Shown: positions 17,678 through 31,325 of the stretch, piece by piece
Position numbering within the stretch: the first letter of the stretch is position 1
Layout of the letters: every line of letters starts with the position of its first letter
DNA from: Streptomyces sp. ISL-1
GTDB lineage: Bacteria; Actinomycetota; Actinomycetes; Streptomycetales; Streptomycetaceae
Length of the DNA stretch: 55,801 nucleotides
Assembly (NCBI RefSeq): GCF_018614585.1
Contig: NZ_JAGGOI010000013.1
Coordinates: 1-55,801, forward strand
Reading direction: 5' to 3'
Position numbers and translations under genes: made by a program
Notes under the pieces: model-generated
What the model saw: the letters and a program-made list of their open reading frames with translations, nothing else
Databases searched by the model: none
What the model was told of the DNA's origin: nothing

Positions 17678-18622
17678 TCAGCCTACGTCCGCGGCGCCAA
17701 CCCTCTCGCCGGGGGCGATGCGCACACCGCGGGCCCAGTCGGCGGCGCGCATCGGCTTCTTGCCCTGCGGCTGGACCCAGAGCAGCTCGACGGCGTGCGA
17801 TCCGGTGCCGACGTACACGTTGTTCTTGCCGACGGAGAGCTCACCGGGCGCGAGGTCCGTGCGGCCGGGCACCAGGGCGGCCTGGATCAGCTTGAGCCGT
17901 TCCCTCCGGAAGACCGTCCACGCGCCGGGCGCGGGGGTGCAGCCGCGGACGACGCGGTCGACGCGGAGCGCCGGAGCTTTCCAGTCCACATGCGCGTCCT
18001 CGACGGTGATCTTCGGCGCGAGCGAGAGGCCCTCGGTCGGCTGCGGCACGGCGTTGAGGGTGCCGTCCTCGATACCGTCCATGGTCGCGGCGAGCAGCCC
18101 GGCGCCGGCGAAGGCCAGCCGGGTGAGCAGGTCACCGCTGGTGTCGGTGGGCCGTACATGCTCGGTGATCACGCCGTACACCGGACCTGAGTCGAGGCCT
18201 TCCTCGATCTGGAAGGTCGCGGCGCCCGTCATCTCGTCCCCGGCGAGGATGGCGTGCTGGACCGGTGCGGCGCCGCGCCAGGCGGGCAGCAGCGAGAAGT
18301 GCAGATTGACCCAGCCGCGGCGGGGGACGTCCAGGGCCACCTTGGGCAGCAGCGCGCCGTAGGCGACGACCGGGCAGCAGTCGGGCGCGATCTCACGCAG
18401 CCGTGCCAGGAAGTCCTCGTCCCGCGGCTTGGCCGGCTTGAGCACCTCGATCCCGGCCTCCTCGGCGCGCTGGGCGACCGGGCTGGCCACCAGGTGGCGG
18501 CCGCGTCCGGCGGGTGCGTCGGGCCGGGTGATGACGGCGGCGACTTCATGCCGGCGGGAGGCGATCAGGGCGTCCAGGGCGGGTACGGCGACCTCGGGGG
18601 TGCCTGCGAAGACGAGCTTCAT
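17678..18622 (-). CDS. fmt: Methionyl-tRNA formyltransferase
   Basis: A 314-residue enzyme that formylates initiator Met-tRNA using 10-formyl-THF. The N-terminal Rossmann domain starts [19 protein letters not shown]; the catalytic Asn-His-Asp site includes [18 protein letters not shown] and later GLDSGPVY. The C-terminal tRNA-binding domain includes [16 protein letters not shown] at 18622 starts exactly at the family N-terminus; longer in-frame readings have no homology. It sits upstream of rsmB on the same strand. Confidence 0.95.
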   Translation of the reverse strand: MKLVFAGTPEVAVPALDALIASRRHEVAAVITRPDAPAGRGRHLVASPVAQRAEEAGIEVLKPAKPRDEDFLARLREIAPDCCPVVAYGALLPKVALDVPRRGWVNLHFSLLPAWRGAAPVQHAILAGDEMTGAATFQIEEGLDSGPVYGVITEHVRPTDTSGDLLTRLAFAGAGLLAATMDGIEDGTLNAVPQPTEGLSLAPKITVEDAHVDWKAPALRVDRVVRGCTPAPGAWTVFRRERLKLIQAALVPGRTDLAPGELSVGKNNVYVGTGSHAVELLWVQPQGKKPMRAADWARGVRIAPGERVGAADVG

Positions 18623-18771
18623 CGGTGGCTGACTGCCTCTCAGGCTGGTATGTGCAGGTAACTGGTGGTGCGTGTGGTGACGAGCAGCGCACCAGTCTAT
18701 GGGCCGGGGCGCAGGGGGCGTACTGAGGACCGTGCGCCCCGCGCATATGTGCAAACGGCCGCGCAGCGTGA

Positions 18772-19410
<639 letters not shown>

Positions 19411-19421
19411 GCTTCCCCCCA

Positions 19422-19451
19422 GCTGCCCCTGCCCCGACGGGTGGGGGCAGC
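19422..19451. terminator. Terminator between the HTH gene and priA
   Basis: An 8-bp stem GCTGCCCC (19422-19429) with GGGGCAGC (19444-19451), between convergent stops at 19410 and 19481; it may serve both. Confidence 0.55.
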
Positions 19452-19480
19452 CGTTTGCCCGAGGTCCTGTCCTGGCCCGG

Positions 19481-21625
19481 TCAGCCGATGTCCGGCGGGT
19501 CGACCCTGATCCGTACGGGCTCCGTGCCCCCGCGGGCCAGCCGCGCCGCCTGTGCCGACTTCAGCGCGGCCGCCAGCGCCGCCCCGCTGCCCGGCGGCAC
19601 CCTCAGCAGAACTCGCTCCCACACCTCGCCCGCCGGGGGATCACCCGGCCGCCGTGGCCTGCCCGGATCGCTGACCGGCAGCGGTACCGGGCCCAACAGC
19701 TCAGCGTCACCCGGCAAATCGGCAGCCGCGACAAACTCGGCGATCGCCTCAGCACGGCCCGTCACCGACGCCATCCGGGAAACCGGCGGGAACCCCAGGT
19801 GCGCCCGCTCGCCCAGCTCGCGCTGCGCGTGCCCGACCGGGTCCCAGCGCACCAGCGCCTGGACCGGCCGCAGTGTCGGCTCGGCGACGATCACCACGGT
19901 GCCGCCCTCGCTCTGGCCGCGCACCAGCGATGCGGCGTCCATCCAGCGCCGCAGCGCGTCCTCGCCCGCCCGCAGGTCTGCCCGCCCCAGCATCGCCCAG
20001 CCGTCGAGCAGCAGCGCCGCCGCGTATCCACCCTCGGCGACGGGCTCCGCGCCCGGCGTGCTCACCACCAGCGCCGGCCGCCCCGGCACGGTGTCCAGCA
20101 CATGGTCGCGGCCCGATGTGCGCACCTGCACCGCGGGGAAGGCCCGGCCGAGCTCCTCCGCCGTCCGCCGCGCGCCCACTATCTGGGCGCGCAGTTTCGC
20201 ACTCCCACACGCGACGCAGTGCCAGTCCACCGCACCGCGCCCGCACCATCCACAGGTCAGATCCCGCTCGTCGGGCGCCTCCAGCGGCCCGGAACAGTGC
20301 CGGCACCGCGCGGGCGTGCGGCACCGCTCGCACGCGAGCCTGGGCACATAGCCCCGCCTGGGAACCTGGACCAGCACCGGTCCGCTCTTCAGCCCGTCGC
20401 GGACGGTCTGCCAGGCCAGACTCGGCAGCCGCGCAGCCCGCGCCGCCCCGTCACGGGCCAGCTCCCCGTCCCCGACCGTGCGCACCAGGGGCGCCGCGCC
20501 GCGTACCAGCTCACGGTCGGCGATCAGCGGCAGGGCCCAGCCGCTCTCCACCAGCTGGGCCGCCTCCACCGTGCAGCTCGTGCTCCCCAGCAGGAAGCCG
20601 CACTTGTCGTGGGTGGCCCGCAGCTCGAGGACCTCGCGCACATGCGGGAACGGTGCGTTCTCATCACTGTGGCTGGAGTCGCCGTCGTCCCAGACGGCGA
20701 CCAGCCCGAGATCCTGTACGGGAGCGAACATCGCAGCCCTGGTCCCGACGACGGCCCGTACCGACCCGCGCCGCACGGCAAGCCATTGCCGGTACCGCTT
20801 CTCGGGCCCGGACTCGGCGGTCAGCACCGCATGCCGGCCCTCCCCCAGCAGCGCGGTGAGCGCGGCGTCGACCCGCGCCGCACGCCGCCCGTCGGGCACG
20901 ACGACCAGCGCGCCCCGCCCCGAGGCGAGCGTCGCCACGACGGCCCGCGCCAGCTCGTCCGGCCACTGCTGTCCGGGCAGCGCGGTCCACACGGCCCGCG
21001 GCGCACCGCCGCCCCCGAGCGCCTCCACAAACGCCGCTCCGCGCCCGTACCGACTCCAGCTCCCGGCGTCCGGTGCGGCGGGCGGCGGCAGCGGCTCCGG
21101 AGAGGGCTTCGACTCGGCCCGCCCGTTCCTGGGCGGGATGGCGAGCTGCAGCACATCCGCCAGGCTGCCCGCATACCGGTCGGCGACCGCGCGGGCGAGG
21201 GCCAGCATCTGAGGGCTGAGCACCGGCTCGGGCGAGACGACATAGGCGAGCGCGGCGAGCGCTCCCCCGTAGTCCGTGTCGGCACGCCGCTCGATGAGAA
21301 ACCCGTCGATCAGCCCGCCCCCTTCGCGCCGCCCCTCCCGCACCCGATGCGCCCCGGCCCCGAACCTCACCCGCACCCGCACCCCGGGCTGCGCGTCCGC
21401 GTCCAGCTCCTCGGGCACGGCATAGTCGAAGTACTGGTCGAGATGGAGCACGCCCTTGTTGACCATCACCCGTGCGACGGGCAGCTCCCTGGCGAGCGCG
21501 GCCCCTCGCCAGGTCCGCGGCTTGGCCTTGGGGACCTTGGCCTTGCGGACGGTCTCCCGGATGAGGGCAAGCTGCTCCGGCCCACCGGCGGCGGGCTCCT
21601 CGGGCTGCTTGTCGTCGCTGCTCAC
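19481..21625 (-). CDS. priA: Primosomal protein N' (PriA), actinobacterial type lacking helicase motifs
   Basis: A 714-residue protein. The N-terminal 3'BD domain includes VNKGVLHLDQYFDYAVPEEL. The central region aligns with the PriA helicase, but the Walker A glycine/lysine loop is missing and the DEAH box is replaced by WDDGDSSHSDE, so it should not be an ATP-driven helicase. Zinc-binding cysteines are kept (CERCRTPARCRHC, CGWCGRG, HCVACGS). The protein likely supports replication restart as a scaffold. GTG at 21625 is preceded by TAGGA at 8 nt; the ATG at 21649 would place that ribosome site inside the gene. Confidence 0.88.
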   Translation of the reverse strand: MSSDDKQPEEPAAGGPEQLALIRETVRKAKVPKAKPRTWRGAALARELPVARVMVNKGVLHLDQYFDYAVPEELDADAQPGVRVRVRFGAGAHRVREGRREGGGLIDGFLIERRADTDYGGALAALAYVVSPEPVLSPQMLALARAVADRYAGSLADVLQLAIPPRNGRAESKPSPEPLPPPAAPDAGSWSRYGRGAAFVEALGGGGAPRAVWTALPGQQWPDELARAVVATLASGRGALVVVPDGRRAARVDAALTALLGEGRHAVLTAESGPEKRYRQWLAVRRGSVRAVVGTRAAMFAPVQDLGLVAVWDDGDSSHSDENAPFPHVREVLELRATHDKCGFLLGSTSCTVEAAQLVESGWALPLIADRELVRGAAPLVRTVGDGELARDGAARAARLPSLAWQTVRDGLKSGPVLVQVPRRGYVPRLACERCRTPARCRHCSGPLEAPDERDLTCGWCGRGAVDWHCVACGSAKLRAQIVGARRTAEELGRAFPAVQVRTSGRDHVLDTVPGRPALVVSTPGAEPVAEGGYAAALLLDGWAMLGRADLRAGEDALRRWMDAASLVRGQSEGGTVVIVAEPTLRPVQALVRWDPVGHAQRELGERAHLGFPPVSRMASVTGRAEAIAEFVAAADLPGDAELLGPVPLPVSDPGRPRRPGDPPAGEVWERVLLRVPPGSGAALAAALKSAQAARLARGGTEPVRIRVDPPDIG

Positions 21626-21659
21626 AGCCAAATTCCTACCAGACGCCACTGACAGCCGA

Positions 21660-21690
21660 ACGGCCCCGGACCTTGTCGGTCCGGGGCCGT
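21660..21690 (-). terminator. Terminator downstream of metK
   Basis: A perfect 13-bp stem (ACGGCCCCGGACC, 21660-21672, with 21678-21690) and loop TTGTC, between the metK stop and the priA start. Confidence 0.8.
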
Positions 21691-21713
21691 CGTGCGCGTG
21701 CGGTGCTTGGTGC

Positions 21714-22922
21714 TTACAGACCCGCAGCCTTGCGCAGTGCTTCCACGCGGTCCGTGCGCTCCCACGTGAAGTCCGGCAGCTCGCGGCCGAAATGGCCGTA
21801 CGCCGCCGTCTGCGCGTAGATCGGGCGCAGCAGGTCCAGGTCGCGGATGATCGCGGCCGGACGGAGGTCGAAGACCTCTCCGATGGCCTGCTCGATCTTT
21901 TCCCCGTCGACGGTGGCGGTGCCGAAGGTCTCGACGAAGAGGCCGACCGGCTCGGCCTTGCCGATCGCGTAGGCGACCTGAACCTCGCAGCGTGCCGCGA
22001 GGCCGGCGGCGACGACGTTCTTCGCGACCCAGCGCATCGCGTACGCCGCGGAGCGGTCCACCTTGGACGGGTCCTTGCCGGAGAAGGCGCCGCCGCCGTG
22101 ACGGGCCATGCCGCCGTAGGTGTCGATGATGATCTTGCGGCCGGTGAGGCCGGCGTCGCCCATCGGGCCGCCGATCTCGAACCGTCCGGTCGGGTTGACC
22201 AGCAGGCGGTAGCCGTCGGTGTCCAGCTTGATGCCGTCTTCCACCAGCTGCTTCAGCACGTGCTCGACGACGAACTCGCGGATGTCGGGAGCGAGCAGCG
22301 AGTCCAGGTCGATGTCCGAGGCGTGCTGCGAGGAGACCACGACGGTGTCGAGGCGGACGGCCTTGTCGCCGTCGTACTCAATGGTGACCTGGGTCTTGCC
22401 GTCGGGGCGCAGGTAGGGGATGGTCCCGTTCTTGCGGACCTCGGAGAGGCGGCGGGAGAGCCGGTGCGCCAGGTGGATCGGCAGCGGCATCAGCTCGGGC
22501 GTCTCATCGGTGGCGTAGCCGAACATCAGGCCCTGGTCGCCGGCGCCCTGCTTGTCGAGCTCGTCCTCGTCACCCTCGACGCGCTGCTCGTACGCGGTGT
22601 CGACGCCCTGCGCGATGTCCGGCGACTGCGCGCCGATGGAGACCGAGACGCCGCAGGAAGCGCCGTCGAAGCCCTTCTTCGACGAGTCGTAGCCGATCTC
22701 GAGGATCTTGTTGCGAACGATCGTGGGGATGTCCGCGTACGCCTTGGTGGTCACCTCGCCGGCGACGTGCACCAGACCGGTGGTGATCAAGGTCTCCACG
22801 GCGACCCGGGAGGTCGGGTCCTCCCGCAGAAGGGCGTCGAGGATCGTGTCGCTGATCTGGTCAGCGATCTTGTCGGGGTGACCCTCGGTCACAGACTCCG
22901 AGGTGAACAGACGACGGGACAC
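21714..22922 (-). CDS. metK: S-adenosylmethionine synthetase
   Basis: A 402-residue enzyme that makes SAM from methionine and ATP. Signature motifs are [20 protein letters not shown] at the N-terminus, [15 protein letters not shown], and [20 protein letters not shown] with the P-loop-like phosphate site. The GTG start has GGGAG just upstream. The 242-bp leader up to coaBC shows no SAM riboswitch fold that I can draw. In S. coelicolor extra metK stimulates antibiotic production, so its control is of interest. It has its own terminator. Confidence 0.97.
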   Translation of the reverse strand: MSRRLFTSESVTEGHPDKIADQISDTILDALLREDPTSRVAVETLITTGLVHVAGEVTTKAYADIPTIVRNKILEIGYDSSKKGFDGASCGVSVSIGAQSPDIAQGVDTAYEQRVEGDEDELDKQGAGDQGLMFGYATDETPELMPLPIHLAHRLSRRLSEVRKNGTIPYLRPDGKTQVTIEYDGDKAVRLDTVVVSSQHASDIDLDSLLAPDIREFVVEHVLKQLVEDGIKLDTDGYRLLVNPTGRFEIGGPMGDAGLTGRKIIIDTYGGMARHGGGAFSGKDPSKVDRSAAYAMRWVAKNVVAAGLAARCEVQVAYAIGKAEPVGLFVETFGTATVDGEKIEQAIGEVFDLRPAAIIRDLDLLRPIYAQTAAYGHFGRELPDFTWERTDRVEALRKAAGL

Positions 22923-23164
22923 AATGCTCCCTGGGGTTGCAGCGGCTGCTGGCTGATCATTGGCGGACCGGCCGGGGGCTGCGCCTCGAGACGGTCCATG
23001 AGCAGTTTATCCGTCACCCTCCGCCGCCGGTCCACCTGTCTCGCTCCGTGGGAGCTCTGCGACCGGCACTCCGGCCCGGGACAGCAGGGCGATAGACCCC
23101 GATCCTAGGGTGATACGTCGGATTTCACGTGATTTAGTCCACTCGTCGCGGCGAAACCAAGAAT

Positions 23165-24367
23165 TCACCCAAGCCGCGGGACGACCAGATCCCAGACGGT
23201 GTCGGCGAGGGATTCCTTCGGTCCGTACGGCACCGGAGTCTCGCAGCCGTCCGCAGCGAGCACCACCGCTTCGTTCTCCTCGGAGCCGAACGTCTTGCGC
23301 TCCCCCACCTCGTTCACGACGAGAAGGTCACAGCCCTTGCGGCGCAGCTTCTCGCGGCCGTTGGCGAGTACGTCGTCCGTCTCGGCGGCGAAGCCCACGA
23401 CCACCTGGGCGGGGCGGGCGCGTCCGGTGGAGATCTCGGCGAGGATGTCGGGGTTACGGACCAGCTCGACGGGGGCGGGCTCCTTGCCGTCCTTCTTCTT
23501 GATCTTCCCCGTGGCGTACGCGGCGGGGCGGAAGTCCGCGACGGCCGCGGCCATCACCACCGCATCGGCCTCCGCGGCGGCCTCGAGCACGGCCTCGCGC
23601 AGCTGTACCGCCGTGCCGACGTGGACGACGTCGACGCCCGCCGGGTCCGGCAGCCCGGTGTTGGCCTCGATGAGGGTGACGCGGGCGCCACGGGCGGCGG
23701 CGGTGCGGGCCAGGGCGTACCCCTGCTTGCCCGAGGAGCGGTTCCCCAGGTAGCGCACGGGGTCCAGCGGCTCACGCGTGCCGCCCGCGCTGACGACCAC
23801 ATGGCGGCCCGCGAGGTCCGGGGCGGCCACGCCGCGGGCGAGTACCCGGCGGCAGACCTCGAAGATCTCGTCCGGCTCTGGCAGCCGCCCCTTGCCGGTG
23901 TCGACGCCGGTGAGGCGGCCGACGGCGGGCTCGATAACGAGGGCCCCGCGGCGGCGCAGGGTGGCGACGTTCTCCTGGGTGGCGGGGTGCTCCCACATCT
24001 CGGTGTGCATCGCGGGCGCGAAGACCACCGGGCAGCGGGCGGTGAGCAGTGTGTTGGTCAGCAGGTCGTCGGCGAGGCCGTGGGCCGCCTTGGCGAGCAT
24101 GTCGGCGGTGGCCGGCGCGACGACGACCAGGTCGGCGCCCTGCCCGATCCGTACGTGCGGAACCTCGTGGACGTCGGACCAGACCTCGGTCGAGACGGCG
24201 TGTCCGGAGAGCGCCGACCAGGTCGCGGCGCCCACGAAGTGCAGCGCGGACTCGGTGGGCACGACGCGTACGTCATGGCCCGACTCCGTCAGCCTCCGCA
24301 GCAGCTCGCACGCCTTGTATGCGGCGATGCCCCCACTGACCCCCAGAACGACCCTCGGCTTGTCCAC
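23165..24367 (-). CDS. coaBC: Bifunctional phosphopantothenoylcysteine decarboxylase/ligase
   Basis: A 400-residue fusion for coenzyme A synthesis. The CoaC flavoprotein half (to about residue 185) starts with VVLGVSGGIAAYKACELLRR and contains the PAMHTEMWEHPAT active-site segment. The CoaB half carries SAGGTREPLDPVRYLGNRSS, GKQGYALARTAA, AAVADFRPA and KIKKKDGK. The GTG start at 24367 (MDKPRVVLG) follows GGGGAGAC at about 8 nt; an ATG at 24406 would abut the rpoZ terminator and is less likely. Confidence 0.95.
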   Translation of the reverse strand: MDKPRVVLGVSGGIAAYKACELLRRLTESGHDVRVVPTESALHFVGAATWSALSGHAVSTEVWSDVHEVPHVRIGQGADLVVVAPATADMLAKAAHGLADDLLTNTLLTARCPVVFAPAMHTEMWEHPATQENVATLRRRGALVIEPAVGRLTGVDTGKGRLPEPDEIFEVCRRVLARGVAAPDLAGRHVVVSAGGTREPLDPVRYLGNRSSGKQGYALARTAAARGARVTLIEANTGLPDPAGVDVVHVGTAVQLREAVLEAAAEADAVVMAAAVADFRPAAYATGKIKKKDGKEPAPVELVRNPDILAEISTGRARPAQVVVGFAAETDDVLANGREKLRRKGCDLLVVNEVGERKTFGSEENEAVVLAADGCETPVPYGPKESLADTVWDLVVPRLG

Positions 24368-24410
24368 GCTTGCGTCTCCCCGTATTCGGATGCGTACTTC
24401 CCCCATGACA

Positions 24411-24449
24411 CACCACAGGCCCGGCGGTAGCGCCGCCGGGCCTGTGGTG
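24411..24449 (-). terminator. Terminator of the gmk-rpoZ operon
   Basis: A perfect 17-bp stem (CACCACAGGCCCGGCGG, 24411-24427, with 24433-24449) and loop TAGCG, 40 bp after the rpoZ stop. It separates rpoZ from coaBC, which must then have its own short promoter or rely on read-through. Confidence 0.85.
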
Positions 24450-24489
24450 AAGAACGTAAAACGTAAGACAACGCTGAGAACGTAAGACG

Positions 24490-24762
24490 CTACTGAGCCG
24501 GGCCCTCGATGGCCTCGGAGGTCAGCAGACCCGCGTTGATCTCCCGCAGGGCGATCGAGAGCGGCTTCTCGTGGACGTGGGTGTCCACAAGCGGGCCGAC
24601 GTACTCGAGCAGACCCTCACCGAGCTGCGAGTAGTACGCGTTGATCTGACGCGCGCGCTTGGCCGCGTAGATCACGAGGCTGTACTTCGAGTCAGTCGCC
24701 TCGAGCAGCTCGTCGATCGGCGGGTTGATGATGCCCTCGGGCGCAGAAATGGAAGAGGACAC
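24490..24762 (-). CDS. rpoZ: RNA polymerase omega subunit
   Basis: A 90-residue protein. The conserved omega core is visible: [20 protein letters not shown], then [13 protein letters not shown]. The actinobacterial tail includes [17 protein letters not shown]. Omega assists assembly of the beta' subunit. It follows gmk by 43 bp on the same strand, the usual gmk-rpoZ pair. Confidence 0.95.
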   Translation of the reverse strand: MSSSISAPEGIINPPIDELLEATDSKYSLVIYAAKRARQINAYYSQLGEGLLEYVGPLVDTHVHEKPLSIALREINAGLLTSEAIEGPAQ

Positions 24763-24805
24763 GCTCTAGCCTTCCGAAGAAACTTCAGGGAAAAACAGAA
24801 AAAGA

Positions 24806-25369
24806 TCAAACAACTTGCATCAAGGCTAGCAGCTCACGTGCTACATCCTCGACGGAGGTGTTGACCAGGGTCGTATCGAACTCCGACTCGGCCGCCAGTT
24901 CCACCTTGGCCGCCTGAAGCCGGCGCTCGATGACCTCGGCCGATTCGGTGCCGCGGCCGGTGAGGCGGCGCACCAGCTCCTCCCAGCCCGGCGGGGCCAG
25001 GAAGACCAGCAGCGCCTCCGGCATCGATTCCTTGATCTGCCGGGCTCCCTGGAGGTCGATCTCCAGCAGTACGGGCTCGCCCGCCTCCAGGTGATCGAGG
25101 ACCGCGCGGCGCGGTGTGCCGTAGCGGTGGCACGCGAACTCAGCCCATTCCAGCAGCTCGCCGTTGGCGATCAGCTTGTCGAATTCCTCGTCGGAGACGA
25201 AGAAATACTCAACGCCGTGGCGTTCGCCGGGGCGCGGCTTTCTTGTGGTGGCCGACACCGAGAGCCATACCTCGGGGTGAACCTTGCGCATATGCGCGAC
25301 GACCGTGCTCTTGCCGACCCCGGAGGGGCCGGAGAGCACGGTCAGCCGCGGACCTACCTCTGCTGCCAT
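24806..25369 (-). CDS. gmk: Guanylate kinase
   Basis: A 187-residue kinase converting GMP to GDP with ATP. The P-loop [10 protein letters not shown] is at residues 13-22. The GMP-binding region has [20 protein letters not shown], and the lid has [17 protein letters not shown]. It forms an operon with rpoZ. The ATG start lies 38 bp downstream of the sIHF stop. Confidence 0.96.
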   Translation of the reverse strand: MAAEVGPRLTVLSGPSGVGKSTVVAHMRKVHPEVWLSVSATTRKPRPGERHGVEYFFVSDEEFDKLIANGELLEWAEFACHRYGTPRRAVLDHLEAGEPVLLEIDLQGARQIKESMPEALLVFLAPPGWEELVRRLTGRGTESAEVIERRLQAAKVELAAESEFDTTLVNTSVEDVARELLALMQVV

Positions 25370-25407
25370 GCAGCGATTATCCAGGTTCTCGGGAGTGCCC
25401 GAGAACG

Positions 25408-25731
25408 TCAGGCGGCACCGCCGCCGAACTCGCGCTCGAGAGACGCGATCTGGTTGGAGCCGAGACCGCGCACGCGACGGCTCTCGGAGATGCCGAGCCG
25501 TTCCATGATCTGCTTGGCGCGGACCTTGCCCACGCCCGGCAGGGACTCAAGGAGAGCGGAGACCTTCATCTTGCCGATGACGTCGTTCTCCTGGCCCTGC
25601 TTGATGACCTCGTGGAGCGAGGCGCCGGAGTGCTTGAGTCGATTTTTGACCTCGGCCCGCTCCCGGCGAGCCGCGGCGGCCTTTTCGAGCGCGGCTGCGC
25701 GCTGTTCAGGGGTAAGGGGCGGAAGAGCCAC
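25408..25731 (-). CDS. sihf: Actinobacterial integration host factor sIHF
   Basis: A 107-residue nucleoid-associated protein that binds and supercoils DNA and affects development and antibiotic production in Streptomyces. A basic N-terminal helix ([20 protein letters not shown]) is followed by a helix-two-turn-helix core with [20 protein letters not shown] and [14 protein letters not shown]. It is almost identical to the S. coelicolor protein as I remember it. The GTG at 25731 gives [10 protein letters not shown], the known N-terminus. Confidence 0.95.
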   Translation of the reverse strand: MALPPLTPEQRAAALEKAAAARRERAEVKNRLKHSGASLHEVIKQGQENDVIGKMKVSALLESLPGVGKVRAKQIMERLGISESRRVRGLGSNQIASLEREFGGGAA

Positions 25732-25839
25732 GCCTACGTCACCTCGGATGTCGAACTGTCGGATACGGACCGGTGAGGAACCTATCGCCCCACACCAGGC
25801 GAGCAACGTGCAACGCCGTGCACGTTCGCTCTTCGACGG

Positions 25840-25868
25840 AGACTAGCGGCCACGGCCGCTCCAGTCAG
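25840..25868 (-). promoter_or_regulatory. Candidate sIHF promoter
   Basis: On the minus strand CTGACT (25868-25863), a 17-bp spacer and TAGTCT (25845-25840) form a plausible vegetative promoter. The transcript would have a leader of about 100 nt. Confidence 0.5.
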
Positions 25869-25884
25869 CGAGAACAGACGAAAA

Positions 25885-25912
25885 GTCCTGGTCAGCATCG
25901 ACCGACCAGGAC
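25885..25912 (-). terminator. Intrinsic terminator of the pyr operon
   Basis: A 9-bp stem GTCCTGGTC (25885-25893) with GACCAGGAC (25904-25912). Read on the minus strand it is followed by TTTTC. It lies downstream of pyrF and just upstream of the sIHF promoter. Confidence 0.75.
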
Positions 25913-26015
25913 ATTTCTGACATATAGACCAGGTTTTTCGGCCAAGTTTCTGCCAATGCGGCCGCTACGGAGGATTTCGAGGCCGCTTGACGACGCCCTG
26001 GCTCCCCCAGAGGCG

Positions 26016-26855
26016 CTAGATCCCCGCGACCGCCGACCGCACCTCTTGCGCGAAACGCGCCGCCGACTCCCGCAGCGCCGCCACGTCCGGACCGTGCCGC
26101 AGCACCCCGCGGCTCACGCTGGGCACGACATTGCCGACCGCCGAGCCGAAGACACCGGGAAGGTCCGCCGGGGTAGCGCCCTGCGCACCGATGCCCGGGG
26201 CCAGGAGCGGCCCGTTGATGTCGAGGTTCACACCCGCGTCGCCCAGCGTCGCGCCGACCACCGCGCCGACCGAGCCGAGCGGCTCGGCGCCGGCGTTCTC
26301 AGCCGCCATGTGGTCGAGCATCAGCTGGGCCAGGGAGCGGCCGTCCGCGGTCGTGGAGCGCTGGACCTCCGCACCCTCCGGGTTGGAGGTGAGGGCCAGT
26401 ACGAAGACACCCGCACCCGAGACGGCGGCCGCGTCCAGCGCCGGGCGCAGCGAGCCGAAGCCGAGATACGGAGAGAGGGTCACCGCGTCCGAGAAGAGCG
26501 GCGAGTCCTTGTCGAGGTAGGTCGCGGCGTACGCGCCCATCGTCGAGCCGATGTCGCCGCGTTTGGCGTCCATCAGCACCAGCGCACCCGCCGCACGCGC
26601 TTCTTCGACCGCCTTTTCCAGCACGGCGATGCCGCGCGAGCCGAAGCGCTCGAAGAACGCCGACTGCGGCTTGAGCACGGCGACCCGGTCGGCCAGCGCC
26701 TCCACGGCCGTACGCGTGAAGCGCTCCAGGCCGCCGATGTCGTCGTTCAGGCCCCACGCGGTCAGCAGGGAGCCGTGCGGGTCGATGCCGACGCAGAGCG
26801 GGCCGCGGGTGTCCATGGCGTGGCGCAGGCGTGCGCCGAACGGTTCGGGGGTCAC
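26016..26855 (-). CDS. pyrF: Orotidine 5'-phosphate decarboxylase (type 2)
   Basis: A 279-residue enzyme for the last step to UMP. The type 2 signature LVLMDAKRGDIGSTM holds the catalytic Asp-Lys-Asp set (near residues 95-100). CVGIDPHGSLL and FVLALTSNPEGAEVQ are also typical. Its GTG start overlaps the pyrD stop by 4 bp (GTGA), which implies translational coupling. It is the last gene of the pyr cluster. Confidence 0.95.
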   Translation of the reverse strand: MTPEPFGARLRHAMDTRGPLCVGIDPHGSLLTAWGLNDDIGGLERFTRTAVEALADRVAVLKPQSAFFERFGSRGIAVLEKAVEEARAAGALVLMDAKRGDIGSTMGAYAATYLDKDSPLFSDAVTLSPYLGFGSLRPALDAAAVSGAGVFVLALTSNPEGAEVQRSTTADGRSLAQLMLDHMAAENAGAEPLGSVGAVVGATLGDAGVNLDINGPLLAPGIGAQGATPADLPGVFGSAVGNVVPSVSRGVLRHGPDVAALRESAARFAQEVRSAVAGI

Positions 26856-27961
26856 TTTGCTGCCTTCCGGGTCTCGGCGCCGACCGCGTCGGCGAGGGTG
26901 GCGTACGGGGATGCCTCGAGCCGGGCGGCCAGGCCCTTGTGGATGGCGCGGGCATAGAAGGGGCCCTCGTAGATGAAGGCGCTGTAGCCCTGGACCAGCG
27001 TGGCGCCCGCCAGGATGCGCTGCCAGGCGTCCTCGGCGTTCTCGATGCCCCCGACGCCAACGAGCGTGATCCGGTCGCCCACGCGCGCGTACAGGCGGCT
27101 CAGCACCTCCAGGGAGCGCGCCTTGAGCGGCGCTCCGGACAGGCCGCCGGTCTCCTTGATCAGCGACGGGTCGGACTTCAGGCCGAGGCCTTCACGCGCG
27201 ATGGTCGTGTTCGTGGCGATGATGCCGTCCAGGCTCAGCTCGAGGGCCAGGTCCGCGACCGCGTCCACGTCCTCGTCCGCGAGGTCCGGCGCGATCTTGA
27301 CCAGGAGGGGGACGCGGCGGTCCTCGACGCCGCGGTCGGCCGCCTCGCGTACGGCCGTCAGCAGCGGGCGCAGCGACTCGGTCGCCTGGAGGTTGCGCAG
27401 ACCGGGCGTGTTCGGCGACGAGACGTTGACCACGAGGTAGTCGGCGTGGCGCGCCAGGCGCTCGGTCGACGTCACGTAGTCGGCCACCGCCTCCGCCTCG
27501 GGCACGACCTTCGTCTTGCCGATGTTGACGCCCACGACGGTCTTGAAGACCGCCTCGCGGGAGGCCAGCCGCTCGGCGACGGCCGCCGAGCCGTCGTTGT
27601 TGAAGCCCATGCGGTTGATCAGCGCACGGTCCGGCACGAGCCGGAACAGCCGTTTCGTGGGGTTGCCCGGCTGCGGCTGTGCCGTGACCGTGCCGATCTC
27701 GATGTGGTCGAAGCCGAGCATCGACATGCCGTCGATGGCGACGGCGTTCTTGTCGAAGCCGGCGGCGAGGCCGAACGGACCGTGCATGCGCAGACCGAGT
27801 GCCTCGGTGCGCAGCGACTCGTACCGGGGCGCGAGCACGGCCGCGACGAAGGTACGCAAGCCGGGGAGGCGGGCGGCACCGCGGATCCAGCGGAACGCCA
27901 GGTAGTGCGCCTGCTCCGGGTCCATCCGCTTGAAGACGAGGTTGAAGAAGAGCTTGTACAT
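26852..27961 (-). CDS. pyrD: Dihydroorotate dehydrogenase (quinone, class 2)
   Basis: A 369-residue FMN enzyme oxidising dihydroorotate to orotate. The N-terminal helix [20 protein letters not shown] is the membrane/quinone-docking element of class 2 enzymes. Barrel motifs include [32 protein letters not shown] with the catalytic Ser, VKIAPDL, and [20 protein letters not shown] precedes the ATG. A strong hairpin lies between it and carB. Confidence 0.95.
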   Translation of the reverse strand: MYKLFFNLVFKRMDPEQAHYLAFRWIRGAARLPGLRTFVAAVLAPRYESLRTEALGLRMHGPFGLAAGFDKNAVAIDGMSMLGFDHIEIGTVTAQPQPGNPTKRLFRLVPDRALINRMGFNNDGSAAVAERLASREAVFKTVVGVNIGKTKVVPEAEAVADYVTSTERLARHADYLVVNVSSPNTPGLRNLQATESLRPLLTAVREAADRGVEDRRVPLLVKIAPDLADEDVDAVADLALELSLDGIIATNTTIAREGLGLKSDPSLIKETGGLSGAPLKARSLEVLSRLYARVGDRITLVGVGGIENAEDAWQRILAGATLVQGYSAFIYEGPFYARAIHKGLAARLEASPYATLADAVGAETRKAAK

Positions 27962-27978
27962 GGTGGAGTCCTCGCAAA

Positions 27979-28008
27979 GAGGGGGACACCGTTTCCGGTG
28001 TCCCCCTC
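27979..28008 (-). terminator. Hairpin between carB and pyrD
   Basis: A perfect 12-bp stem (GAGGGGGACACC, 27979-27990, with 27997-28008) with loop GTTTCC, just after the carB stop and 18 bp before the pyrD ATG. It may lower downstream expression or mark a processing site. Confidence 0.65.
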
Positions 28009-28016
28009 CCCGATTG

Positions 28017-31317
<3,301 letters not shown>

Positions 31318-31325
<8 letters not shown>

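Noticed and set aside
22923..23164. SAM riboswitch before metK
   Set aside because: No SAM-I, SAM-II or SAM-IV-like core could be drawn. The palindrome TCACGTGA at 23125-23132 and a TAGGAT (minus strand, 23107-23102) are too weak to call.
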